From Streptomyces sp. Ag109_O5-1 (GTDB taxonomy: Bacteria > Actinomycetota > Actinomycetes > Streptomycetales > Streptomycetaceae), in NCBI RefSeq assembly GCF_003814875.1, contig NZ_RKQF01000001.1, forward strand, positions 2,356,001 to 2,420,000: a stretch of DNA of 64,000 nt. Direction: 5' to 3'. Within the stretch, counting starts at the first letter, position 1. The number at the start of each line of letters is the position of its first letter. The translations under genes and the position numbers were made by a program. Shown here one piece after another: positions 53,180-62,600 of this stretch. Under the pieces are notes generated by a model. It saw only the letters and a program-made list of their open reading frames with translations, had not been told where the DNA came from and searched no databases.

Positions 53180-53335
53180 CGCAGCGCAGTCTTGAACGGC
53201 AGCGACGTTCCGGTGGAACGTTTGCGACACGAGCGAGGCCTGGACAAGGAGAACCAGTCCACCTCGCACAGAACGGACATGATGGCCAGCCGGGTCGGAT
53301 CCGAAAACAGACGGTTCAGGCCCGGCGGCTGGTGA
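53180..53335 (-). pseudogene. Winged-helix (ArsR/MarR-like) regulator relic
   Basis: The reverse frame LNRLFSDPTRLAIMSVLCEV-DWFS then, after a shift, LVQASLVSQTFHRNVAAVQD resembles the N-terminal half of a small winged-helix regulator. It is short and frameshifted; low certainty. Confidence 0.3.
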
Positions 53336-53342
53336 CGAGACG

Positions 53343-54554
53343 TCAGGGTGGTGCGATGGCGAGTACGGCGTTGTGTCCACCGAAACCGAAGGAGTTGCTG
53401 AGCGCGAGGGGCACCGGAGTGGAGACAGCCGTGGTCGGGACATTGAGGTGAATATCGGAGTCCAGCGTCTGCAGATTGGCCGTTGGAGGGGTGATCCCCT
53501 GCTCGACGGCGAGGACCGTGAAGGCGGCCTCGACAGCACCGGCGGCGCCGAGCAGGTGACCGGTTACGCCCTTCGTCGAGGTGACATAGGGATGGTGGGG
53601 GAAGTTGCGCTCCAGCATGACGGATTCGGCCAGGTCGTTCTGGCGGGTCGCCGTGCCATGCGCATTGATGTGTGCGACATCGCCCGGAGTCGCGCCGGCG
53701 TCGCGCAGCGCGGCAAGGACCGCGGATTGCGCGCCCGCGCCCTCGGGGTGTGGTGATGTGATGTGCAGGGCGTCAGAGGATGCCCCATAGCCCGTGATCA
53801 GGCCCCGGATACGAGCCTTCCGCGCTTGTGCGTCCGCGATCCGTTCGAGGATGAGGATGCCGGCCCCCTCCCCCGCGACGAAACCGTCCCGGTCGGCGTC
53901 GAAGGGGCGGGATGCGGCGGCCGGGTCGTCATGTCGACGGGAGAGGGCCTTCATCTGTGCGAAACCCGACATGTACAAGGGAGTCAACCTGCCCTCGCTG
54001 CCGCCGGCGACGGCGATGTCGCAGCGGTCGAGGATGAGCAGGTCGCGGGCCATGCCGATCGCCGTCGTCCCCGAGGCACACGCGGTTGCGGTCACGAGGC
54101 TCGGGCCGGCGGCGTTGAACTCGATGGAGACGACACCGGCGACCATGTTGATCAGGTGCTTGGGCAGCAGCAGTGGGGAGATAGCCTTGGCGCCTCGTTC
54201 AGCGAAGAGCGCGTACTGCTCATCTAGTGTGGTGATGCCGCCCTGACCGCTTCCAAGGACCACCGCCACCCGCGCTCCATCCCACGTGCGGGGATCGAGA
54301 CCTGCATCCTGGAGCGCCTCATTGACTGCGGCGACGGCGAGTTGAGTGACGCGGTCCATGCGCAGTGCCCTGCGGGCCCCAAACAGCTCGTCGGCATCGA
54401 ACCCGGGAACGAGACTGGAGATGCGCACCGGGCACCCGTCAAGTGACGGGTCGATGGCAGCTGTGGGCTTTCCGTTAGTTATGGCGTCCCAGCTCGCTTC
54501 CACACCGATACCGCCAGGTGTGACAAGACCGAGGCCGGTTACGGCGACATCCAT
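53343..54554 (-). CDS. fabF: Beta-ketoacyl-ACP synthase II
   Basis: 403 residues, complete KAS II: nucleophile C159 in TATACASGT, H299 in INAHGTAT and H333 in TKGVTGHLLGAAG, plus the C-terminal NSFGFGGHNAVL. It elongates acyl chains on ACP. Its start shares one base with the ACP stop (TGATG), so the two are coupled. With FabH and ACP it forms a dedicated three-gene acyl unit beside the NRPS, comparable to the fab-like set of the S. coelicolor CDA cluster. Confidence 0.9.
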   Translation of the reverse strand: MDVAVTGLGLVTPGGIGVEASWDAITNGKPTAAIDPSLDGCPVRISSLVPGFDADELFGARRALRMDRVTQLAVAAVNEALQDAGLDPRTWDGARVAVVLGSGQGGITTLDEQYALFAERGAKAISPLLLPKHLINMVAGVVSIEFNAAGPSLVTATACASGTTAIGMARDLLILDRCDIAVAGGSEGRLTPLYMSGFAQMKALSRRHDDPAAASRPFDADRDGFVAGEGAGILILERIADAQARKARIRGLITGYGASSDALHITSPHPEGAGAQSAVLAALRDAGATPGDVAHINAHGTATRQNDLAESVMLERNFPHHPYVTSTKGVTGHLLGAAGAVEAAFTVLAVEQGITPPTANLQTLDSDIHLNVPTTAVSTPVPLALSNSFGFGGHNAVLAIAPP

Positions 54555-54784
54555 CAGACGTTCCCGCTCTGCTGTTCCAGCAGACCGGCGAGGTCTCCGA
54601 GGCTGGTCCTGCCGAAAATCTCCTCGCTGCTGATGGAGATGCCCAGTTCGCTCTCCAGATACAAGGACAGCTCAACGATGGCCAACGAGTCGAGCTCGAT
54701 GTCCTCCAGGGTCGCCGTCGGCCGGATCACCTCGCGATCTACCTTGAGGTTGGTGACGAGGACTTGCTTGAGCTCTTCATACAT
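54554..54784 (-). CDS. Acyl carrier protein
   Basis: 76 residues from ATG 54784 with an AAGGGAAGGAAA-type site upstream. Phosphopantetheine attachment Ser33 is in EDIELDSLAIVELSLYLE; helix III is SSEEIFGRTSLGDLAGLL. It would carry the growing fatty chain between FabH and FabF and hand it to the NRPS starter condensation domain. Confidence 0.9.
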   Translation of the reverse strand: MYEELKQVLVTNLKVDREVIRPTATLEDIELDSLAIVELSLYLESELGISISSEEIFGRTSLGDLAGLLEQQSGNV

Positions 54785-54828
54785 GGTGTTTCCTTCCCTT
54801 CTCTGGGTATGCAGTGTCGGCATTTCGG

Positions 54829-55845
54829 TCAGTGCGCTGGGAGATCGGGCCATATCAAGGTGGTTGCACCCCAGGTCAGACCCCCGCCGAAGGCGGTGAG
54901 CAGGACCTTGTGGCCCGCAGTCAGGAGACCGGAGTCCGCCGACTGGGCCAGCAGCAGGGCGAGGGAGGCGGCCCCGGTGTTACCCACGTGCTCGATGTTG
55001 GACAGGCACCGGTCCGGCGGGAACTCCAGGCGGGTGGCCAACGAGTTCAGGATGCGGGCGTTGGCCTGGTGGACGGCGAATCGGTCGATGTCGGTCATGC
55101 TCCATCCGGCAAGCCGGGCGGCCTGGGCGGATGCTTCAGTCATGCGTGTGACGGCGTGCCGGTAGGTTTCGCGTCCCTGCATGCGGAAGAAGAAGTCCTC
55201 CGCGCGCGGCTCCGTTCCGGATACGCGTTGCCGCGCACCGCCGGCGGGCACTTCGATCAGATCGCTGTGCGCGCCGTCGCTGTGCAGCACCATCGGCCCT
55301 ATGGCGCCCGGTTCATCGACGTGACCGGCACGCAGCACCACGGCCCCCGCGCCGTCTCCGAAGATGACAGCGGTGGAGCGATCGGCGGGATTGATGAGGG
55401 TCGAGAACGCATCGGCCGTCACCAGGAGGACCCGATCGGCGGCATGGGAGGCGATCAGCCCCGCTGCCGTGGCCAGTCCATACAAGAAGCCGGAGCATAC
55501 TGCGGCGATGTCGAAGGCCGGCACCTCGTGCAGACCGAGCCGGGCGGCCACGTCGGGCGCGGTTGCCGGACAAGGCCTGTCCGGCGTGGTGGTGGCCAGA
55601 ACCACGGCGTCGACCTCGCCGGTCCCGGCGGATTCTAGCGCGCGCCAAGCCGCTTCGACGGCAAGGTCGGATGTTGCCACGCCTGGTTGCACGATGTGCC
55701 GGGTAGCGATGCCCGTGCGGGCACGGATCCATTCGTCGCTGGTGTCGAGACCGCCGGCGATGAGGTCCGCGTTGCTGATTCGAGTCGGCGGCACGTAGGC
55801 CCCGATGCCAATGAGCACTGCGTTTCGGTGGGATGGGCGTCTCAT
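54829..55845 (-). CDS. fabH: Beta-ketoacyl-ACP synthase III
   Basis: 338 residues from ATG 55845. The KAS III triad is C117 (AAVCSGFLYG), H259 (FAVHQANARI) and N289 (EHVGNTGAAS); TSDEWIRARTGI is the typical N-terminal motif. It starts fatty-acid synthesis by condensing an acyl-CoA with malonyl-ACP. First gene of the fabH-ACP-fabF unit (44-bp gap to the ACP gene). Confidence 0.92.
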   Translation of the reverse strand: MRRPSHRNAVLIGIGAYVPPTRISNADLIAGGLDTSDEWIRARTGIATRHIVQPGVATSDLAVEAAWRALESAGTGEVDAVVLATTTPDRPCPATAPDVAARLGLHEVPAFDIAAVCSGFLYGLATAAGLIASHAADRVLLVTADAFSTLINPADRSTAVIFGDGAGAVVLRAGHVDEPGAIGPMVLHSDGAHSDLIEVPAGGARQRVSGTEPRAEDFFFRMQGRETYRHAVTRMTEASAQAARLAGWSMTDIDRFAVHQANARILNSLATRLEFPPDRCLSNIEHVGNTGAASLALLLAQSADSGLLTAGHKVLLTAFGGGLTWGATTLIWPDLPAH

Positions 55846-56201
55846 GCGTCTGTTCCTAGCGTTCTCAAGGCCTTGTCAGGAGAGTTGATGGGGTGTGATG
55901 TAGCGGCCGGGGGACGGGTTTGTGGACCAATCCGTCTGGGCGACGTCATCCGCGGCACCCCACGCGCCACCGGCTGGGCCAACACCGCCAGCGCCCGACA
56001 AGCCCACACCGACCCGACCGCCGTCCTCGGGCTCCATGGCATCACGTGATCAAACCGGACATCCTTCATCCAGGGAACCCTCCGGGGCCTTTGGGGCCTG
56101 CACATAACCGCATGCCCAGGCCGTACCGCAGGGATCACGATCCGCTGAGCCCCTCGGACACTACGAGTTCAACGTGAGCAACAGCTGTCCGCCTCCCTCC
56201 A
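55846..56201. other. 356 bp upstream region of the fabH unit
   Basis: No gene supported. It should contain the fabH promoter on the reverse strand; no clear -35/-10 pair stood out. Confidence 0.35.
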
Positions 56202-56516
56202 TCAGCTGTCACCAGCGGCGAAACGCCGCTCGTAGTACTGATCCACCATCGCCACCCCCTGATGCGTCCAGCCCATGCCGGCCAGCTCCTCCGAGGCATC
56301 CAGCGCTCGCTCCAAAAGGTCAAGAGCGCGGCCCTCGGCTTCCACTAATGAGGTTGCTAGGACGAAGAGCCCCAACACCATTTCCCCTTGCGGGTCTGAG
56401 GTCACGGAGACGTGCTCCACTCCGTCCGCGGCCCGGATCGCTGCAGCAAGTGCGGACACCTGGGATGGAATCCCTCCGCCTGAGCCTGACTTGAGTCGGA
56501 TATTGACCAAGTACAT
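56202..56516 (-). CDS. Hypothetical small protein
   Basis: 104 residues: MYLVNIRLKSGSGGGIPSQV, then SALAAAIRAADGVEHVSVTS, DPQGEMVLGLFVLATSLVEA, EGRALDLLERALDASEELAG and DQYYERRFAAGDS. Alternating strands and helices suggest a small ferredoxin-like alpha/beta fold. No family is recognised. Its codon use is ordinary for the region, and it sits between fabH and mbtH, so a link with the cluster is possible. Confidence 0.6.
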   Translation of the reverse strand: MYLVNIRLKSGSGGGIPSQVSALAAAIRAADGVEHVSVTSDPQGEMVLGLFVLATSLVEAEGRALDLLERALDASEELAGMGWTHQGVAMVDQYYERRFAAGDS

Positions 56517-57190
56517 ACGTCTACCATAGACCTACGGATACGGCTCGTCTTGATCGACGGATTGCCGGTTTATGACGTGGCCTAATCCGGACAGCTCATC
56601 ACCGCTCCCATCGGTCAGCGGGTCAGCGCCCCGCCAGTCCTAATTGGGACAGTGCAACTTGAGGACAGTGCGAACCCCTTGAGGCCTCTATCGCATCCGA
56701 CAAGACTCACCTCATCGAGCAGTCCACAGGTCAGCTCCCTTAATTCGTCCTCACACCCGCAGGAGCGTCGGTGAATACTTACTCTGGTACGTACTCTTGG
56801 ATCTCGCCCAGCGACCTCACCTGGGGCGGCTGATTCAGCCCCCACCCTGAATAGTCGCCCTGACTGAGCACGTCAGTGGCCTCGGAACCAGAGAACGTCG
56901 TCGTGTCTGATTTTGGGCCTGTAACAGCGCTGTCAAACCCCAGGTTCTATGGACTCCGTCAACCCACTTCTCCGCAGACTCGCAGGTGCGCGACATGCTG
57001 CGGCTGTCGTCCAGCAGCTGCGGCCGGAAGAGATCAAGGATGGACTGGACCGGCTCGCGGACTTCGTTCATGAGCAGTCCGAGCAGTCCGCCATCTGACG
57101 AATCAGACCTGGTGAGGAAATCCTCAGTTCCAAAGGAACCGCTGCGCAGCGTCCCGGGGAGCCGCGACGCAAGCAGACAACAAATACTAA
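56517..57190. other. 674 bp leader region before the IS427 insertion
   Basis: Mostly unassigned. The only plausible small gene is at 56949-57098. The right edge (to 57190) is the separated upstream flank of mbtH. Confidence 0.35.
56949..57098 (+). CDS. Possible 49-residue protein
   Basis: ATG 56949: MDSVNPLLRRLAGARHAAAV, then VQQLRPEEIKDGLDRLADFV and HEQSEQSAI. Amphipathic and protein-like, with only a weak AGG site. Same strand as mbtH and the NRPS. No family known. Confidence 0.3.
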   Translation: MDSVNPLLRRLAGARHAAAVVQQLRPEEIKDGLDRLADFVHEQSEQSAI

Positions 57191-58064
57191 GAGCTTGTCT
57201 CACGTGGCGTGAGATGGATGCAGCATGATGCCTTGTCATGGGTGTCGGTCTGTCGCAGCGGTTGGTTCCTGACGAACTCTGGTCGCTGGTCGCTCCGTTG
57301 CTTCCGTCATTCGCCTCCCGTCCGCAAGGCGGGGGCACGGCCCCGTGCGACGAGCGAGCCGTGTTCACCGCTGTGGTGTACGTGTTGACCAGCGGATGCG
57401 CATGGCGGCACCTCCCCGAGACCTTCGGGGTTTCTCCCGCCACCGCGCACCGCCGGTTCTCCGCTTGGACCGAGGCCGGACTTTGGAGGCGGTTACACCG
57501 AGCAGTCCTGGACGAGCTCGGTGCGCGCGGTGAAGTGGACTGGGCTTCAGTGATCGTGGACGCTGCCTCTGTCCACGCGAAAAGGGGGGATCGCTGACCG
57601 GGCGTAATCCGGTCGATCGGGGCAAGAAGGGCAGCAAGCTACACGTCCTGTCCGACGCTCAGGGCTTGCCCTTGGCGCTCGGTGTGTCTGGTGCGAACGT
57701 CCATGACAGTCAGGCTTTGCTGCCGCTGGTCCTGGGCATACCCGCGATCCGGTCGCGGCGCGGGCCGCGCCGGCGCCGTCCCGGCAAGCTCCGCGCGGAC
57801 AAGGCCTACCACTCCGCCGAACACCTGAGGTGGCTGCGCAGCCGCGGCATCGTCCCCCGCATCGCCCGCCCGGGAATCGAATCCAGCGAGCGGCTCGGCC
57901 GACACCGCTGGAAGATCGAACGGTCGCTCTCCTGGCTATTCGGCTACCGCCGCCTCACCGTCCGTTACGAGCGGAAAGGCACGCACTTTCTCGGCTTCCT
58001 CGGTCTCGCGGCCGCACTGACCTGCTACAAGAAGCTGACCAACCTCACCACGTGAGACAAGCTC
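57191..58064 (+). mobile_element. IS5-family (IS427 group) element with TAA target duplication
   Basis: Inverted ends gagcttgtctcacgtgg at 57191 and its complement ending at 58064; TAA flanks both sides (57188-57190, 58065-58067). 874 bp. It has landed 23 bp in front of the mbtH start codon. Confidence 0.92.
57238..58055 (+). CDS. IS427-group transposase (OrfA/OrfB, -1 frameshift)
   Basis: OrfA (57238-57597) has the DUF4096-type N-terminus (LVPDELWSLVAPLLP, SGCAWRHLPETFGVSPATAH) and the first catalytic Asp (VIVDAASVHAKRG). At aaaagggggg (57580-57589) a -1 slip joins OrfB (GSLTGRNPVDRGKKGSKLHV, LRADKAYHSAEHL, RWKIERSLSWLFGYRRL; stop 58055), with the second Asp in ADKAY and Glu in KIERS. Programmed slippage at such A-G runs is normal for the group, so it is probably active. 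Confidence 0.88.
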
Positions 58065-58087
58065 TAAATCGGAAAGAGGAACAAAAA

Positions 58088-58309
58088 GTGAATTCTTTTG
58101 ATGCTCCGGACGGCCAGTTCCTGGTTCTCGTCAACGACGAGAACCAGCACTCGCTATGGCCCGCGTTCATCGAGGTCCCCAGGGGCTGGATGGTCGTCCA
58201 CCCCGCCGACACCAGGCAGTCCTGTCTTGACTACATTGAGGCCCACTGGGATGACCTGCGCCCCAAGAGCCTCATTGAGAGCATGGAGCGACCCAGCTCC
58301 GTCTGCTGA
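58088..58309 (+). CDS. MbtH-like protein
   Basis: 73 residues, GTG start with AGAGGA 7 nt upstream. It shows the MbtH signature NDENQHSLWPAFIEVPRGW and the invariant Trp residues (SLWP, GWMVVHP, HWDDLRPKSL). MbtH proteins bind NRPS adenylation domains and are often needed for their solubility and activity; the NRPS lies 1.35 kb downstream on the same strand. An IS427 copy has separated its coding region from its natural upstream sequence. Confidence 0.95.
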   Translation: MNSFDAPDGQFLVLVNDENQHSLWPAFIEVPRGWMVVHPADTRQSCLDYIEAHWDDLRPKSLIESMERPSSVC

Positions 58310-58496
58310 CCTCAAGCCGAATGGGCACGGGCACCCATGGTTCTACCAGTGCCCGGTTGACGGCCCCGTTGCCGGGCTGGCCTGCCTCCCGCACGCTGGG
58401 GCAACGACGGCCACCTCCATGACGAAAGGCTGCCTCGCAAGCCTGTGGGCTGGGCGGCATTGGTCTGAGCGTGCAGCTGCTGTCAGCGGAGCGTCA

Positions 58497-59232
58497 TGAA
58501 CGACAGGGCTGCGCCCGGCCCAGTTCGGGTGCCTGGTCCAGGCGGTGAAGTACCGCGGTGTGCGGGCACTGGACCCGGCCAGGCCCGGTCACCCATGGAC
58601 CCTGTCCATGGAAGACAGGGTGCTGCTGGTAGCGGTGTGCTACCGGACGAACCTGACGACGCGACAGCTGGCCCCGCTATTCGGTGTCTCGCAGGCGGCC
58701 GCCCATCGGATCACCGACCGGCACAGCCTGTTCCTGACCCTGGCACGGACCCGCCTTTACCCCATAGCCGACGAGGTGGTCATTGTCGACGGCACCTTGG
58801 TTCCGACCCAGGACCGAAGGGTCGCCGCCCCCGTCGAAGAACTACCACCACTCGGCAAACCTGCAGATTCCCACCGAGGCGCGCACCCGCCGGGTCCTGG
58901 CCGTAGGTCGACCCGTGCCCGGCAAGCGCAACGACTGCCAGCATTCGCCAACTCAGGGGTCGACGCCGCCTAGCGGCGACCCGGTCGCGCTGGCCGACGG
59001 CGCCCACCGCGGCACCGGCACACTCTCCCGCACCGACGCAAGCCCGGCCAAGATCTGCCTGACTGGCAGAAGGACACCAACCGCTCCCACCGCTGGGTGA
59101 GAGCACGAGTCGAACACGCCATCTGCCGCATGAAGAACCGAAGATTCTCCCCGGCTGCCGACGCAGGGCCTGGGCTTCTACCGGGCAGCCGGCGGCATCG
59201 CCGGGACGCACTACCTCGCCCTCGCCGACTAA
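58497..59232 (+). pseudogene. Degenerate IS5-type (DDE_Tnp_4) transposase
   Basis: Pieces in three frames: LRPAQFGCLVQAVKYRG, LTTRQLAPLFGVSQAAAHRI (HTH) and EVVIVDGTLVPTQDRRVAA (first Asp); then SKNYHHSANLQ, RRVLAVGRPVPGKRNDCQ; then RVRARVEHAICRMKN (Glu region) to about 59232. There is no start codon and at least two frameshifts. It lies between mbtH and the NRPS. Confidence 0.75.
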
Positions 59233-59658
59233 GGTCAGACCCCACGACCAGGCGTATGTCCTCGCACAGCCAGCCGAGTTACGAGACGACCTTAACCCCA
59301 ATCGCTGCAGCCTGCGGTGATTCCGCACTTCGGGTAGAACTCCGCAGCGTAGTACCGACTTGGACATCTCTCCGCCCCTTCTTCCATTTTCAGCTCGATG
59401 CGCCTAATTGGTGCCGTCGTATTTCTGGCATCCAAGTCGGGGCGGCGGACGGACCATTCTCGCGTTCCCGCTGGAGTCGGTGCCGCCGTGCGCGTTCCGA
59501 ACTCCATACGTGCTCACGGTCGTCCGATCGCGAGCGCGAGCTGCCTGTCAATCAACTCGAACTCAATCGGCTTAACCGCGCACCGGACCTAGGCACTGGG
59601 CCTGTTAGGCGCTCTTAGGCGTAATTCGACCATAGGCACACTCACATGAGGTCTGAAG
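59233..59658 (+). other. 426 bp leader of the NRPS gene
   Basis: No gene seen. It must hold the NRPS promoter unless transcription comes from mbtH. A GAGG lies 7 nt before the NRPS ATG; no convincing -35/-10 was found. Confidence 0.4.
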
Positions 59659-62600
59659 ATGTCACAAATGTCTACATCGTCCTGGTCGTTGTCCGGCCCC
59701 CAGATGGGTATCTGGTTCGCCCATCACCTGGATCCTTCCGCGGCTGTGTACAACATCAGTGAGTGCCTGGAGATCCACGGTCCGGTGGATGCCGACGTAC
59801 TCGAGACTGCGGTGAGACGATGCGTGGCGGACAGTGATGTGCTGCGTATCCGACTGGGAGAGGATGCGGACGGTCCGTACCAGTGGCTCGCCGACCAAGC
59901 TGAGTTCACCCTCCCGGTGCTGGATTTCAGCGCCGAGGAGGACCCGGCTGCGACTGCCTGGGCATGGATGCGTGTGGACAGCTCCACGCCCGTGGACCTC
60001 GACAAGGATGACCTGTGGTGTTTCGTCCTGATCAAGCTGGCCGATCACCGGTTCTTCCTGTACGCCCGGCAGCACCACATTTTGATGGACGGTTTCGGCG
60101 GTGCGCTTCTGTGGCGCCGCATAGCGGACGAGTACACGGCGCTGACCGCAGAGGGCCCGGGAGCAGAGAACTCGTTCGGGCGGCTGCGGACGCTTCTCGA
60201 GGACGACTCGGCCTACCGGAGCTCGCCGGAGCACGAGCGTGACCGCCGGTTCTGGCAGGAGCGGCTGGCCGGTCTGGCTGACGTAGTCACCTTGGCCACG
60301 CGCTCCGAGTCCGGTTCGGCGAACGAACGCCTCCGCGTCACGGCACACCTCCCGCAGCCCACCTTCGACGCCCTGCAGCGCAATGCGCACCGGGCACGGA
60401 CGGCCTGGCAGGCGCTGGTGGTCGCCGCAGCCGCGACTTACCTGCACCGAATGACTGCAGCCGACGATCTGACTCTGGGCATGACCGTCGCTGCCAGGCC
60501 GGCCGCCATGCGGAATACTCCCGCAGCGACTTCCAACCAGGTGCCGCTGCGGTTCGCGGTCGATCCGGGCATGTCTCTGTCCCAGCTGGCATGTGCTGCG
60601 TTGCAGGAGATGCGGCAGGCACTGAACCACCAGCGGTACCGATACGAGACCATGCGCCGGGATCTGAGGATGATCGACGACGGGCAGGAACTCTTCGGCC
60701 TGTCAGTCAACATCATGTCCTTCGACTACGACCTGTGTTTCGGGACGCAGTCCACCACCGCCCACAACATCTCCATGGGCCCGGTGGAGAACTTGGCCCT
60801 GGCTGTCCTGGAGCGGTCCGACGGCAGCGGTCTGACCATCGTTCTCGACGCGCACAGTGGCCGCTACACGCAGCAGGATGCAGCGGCTCACCTGGAACGT
60901 CTCGTTCGCATCCTGGAATTTTTCGCCTCAACCGACCCGCAGACGAAGCTTGGGAGCATCGACCTGATCGGAGCTGACGAACGGGCACGGCTGCTCTCCG
61001 AGTGGGCAGCCGGCCAGGAAGCCCCCACGAGTGCTCAGGCGACGTTGCCGGGTCTGTTCGCGGCGCAGGTGGCTTGTACTCCGGATGCGGTCGCGGTGGT
61101 GTTCGAGGGTGTCCGGTTGTCGTATCGGGAGGTGGATGAGCGTTCCAGTCGGCTGGCGCGGCTGCTGATCGGCCGGGGTGTGGGGCCGGAGTCGCTGGTC
61201 GGGGTGCTGATGGAACGCTCCCCGGACCTGGTCGTCGCCCTGCTGGCCGTCCTCAAGGCCGGCGGCGCATACGTGCCGATCGATCCGGACTATCCGGTTG
61301 AGCGGATCGCCGGGACCCTGCACGACGCCGCACCGATAGCCGTACTGACCACCGCACAGATCGCCGGCCAGGTCGCCGAGCAGGTCGGTGCCGGATTCGG
61401 TGTGGGGACATGGGTGGTGGTGGATGATCCGCAGGTCCGGGCGGAGCTGGCCGGTCTGGATGGCGGTGCGGTCACCGACGGGGACCGTCGGGGCGCGCTG
61501 CTGCCCGACCACCCGGCGTATGTGATCTACACCTCCGGCTCCACCGGCCGCCCCAAGGGCGTGGCTGTCCCGCATGCGGGGATCGTGAACCGCTTGGCGT
61601 GGATGCAGGAGTTGTCCCCGTTGGGTTCGGGGGATCGGGTGCTGCAGAAGACGCCGTTCGGGTTCGACGTCAGTGTGTGGGAGTTCTTCTGGCCGTTGTC
61701 GGAGGGTGCGGCGCTGGTGGTGGCGCGTCCGGGTGGGCATCGGGATCCGGGGTATCTGGCGGCGTTGATCCAGGGCGAGTCTGTGACGGTGGCGCATTTC
61801 GTGCCGTCGATGTTGCAGGCGTTCGTTGCGGAGCCGGCTGCTGGTGGGTGTGCGGGGTTGCGGGCGGTGTTCTGTAGTGGTGAGGCGTTGCCGGCGTCAC
61901 TGCGGGATGAGTTCCTGGGTCTGCTGGATGTGCCGTTGTTCAATCTGTACGGTCCGACTGAGGCGTCGGTGGATGTGACGGCGGCGCGGTGTGTGGCGTC
62001 GGACGGCGCGGTGGTGCCGATCGGTGGGCCGGTGGCCAACACGCGTGTGTTCGTGCTGGATTCGGGGCTGTGCCCGGTTCCGGTGGGTGTGGCGGGTGAG
62101 CTGTATGTGGCGGGTTCGCAGCTTGCGCGGGGGTATCTGGGTCGTGCGGGGTTGACGGCTGAGCGGTTTGTGGCGTGTCCGTTCGGACAGCCGGGTGAGC
62201 GGATGTACCGGACCGGGGACCTGGTGCGCTGGACGGCCGACGGTGTGATGGAGTACGCCGGCCGGGTCGACGACCAGGTCAAGATCCGTGGGTTCCGGAT
62301 CGAGCCGGGTGAGATCGAAGCCGTTCTGGCCGCGCACCGGCAGGTCGGGCAGGCCGCCGTGGTCGTGCGCGAGGACACCCCGGGCGACAAGCGCCTGGTC
62401 GCCTACCTCGTCCCCCAAAGGGATGCCGTGTCAGAAGGCCGGGACGTGGCTGCGGATGTGCGGGCGTTTGTGGCGGAGCGGTTGCCGCAGTACATGGTGC
62501 CCTCCGCGGTGGTGGTGCTGGAGGCGCTGCCGCTGACCGTGAACGGGAAGCTGGACCGCAGGGCGCTGCCCGCCCCCGACTACGCCACGGCCGCGGGTGC

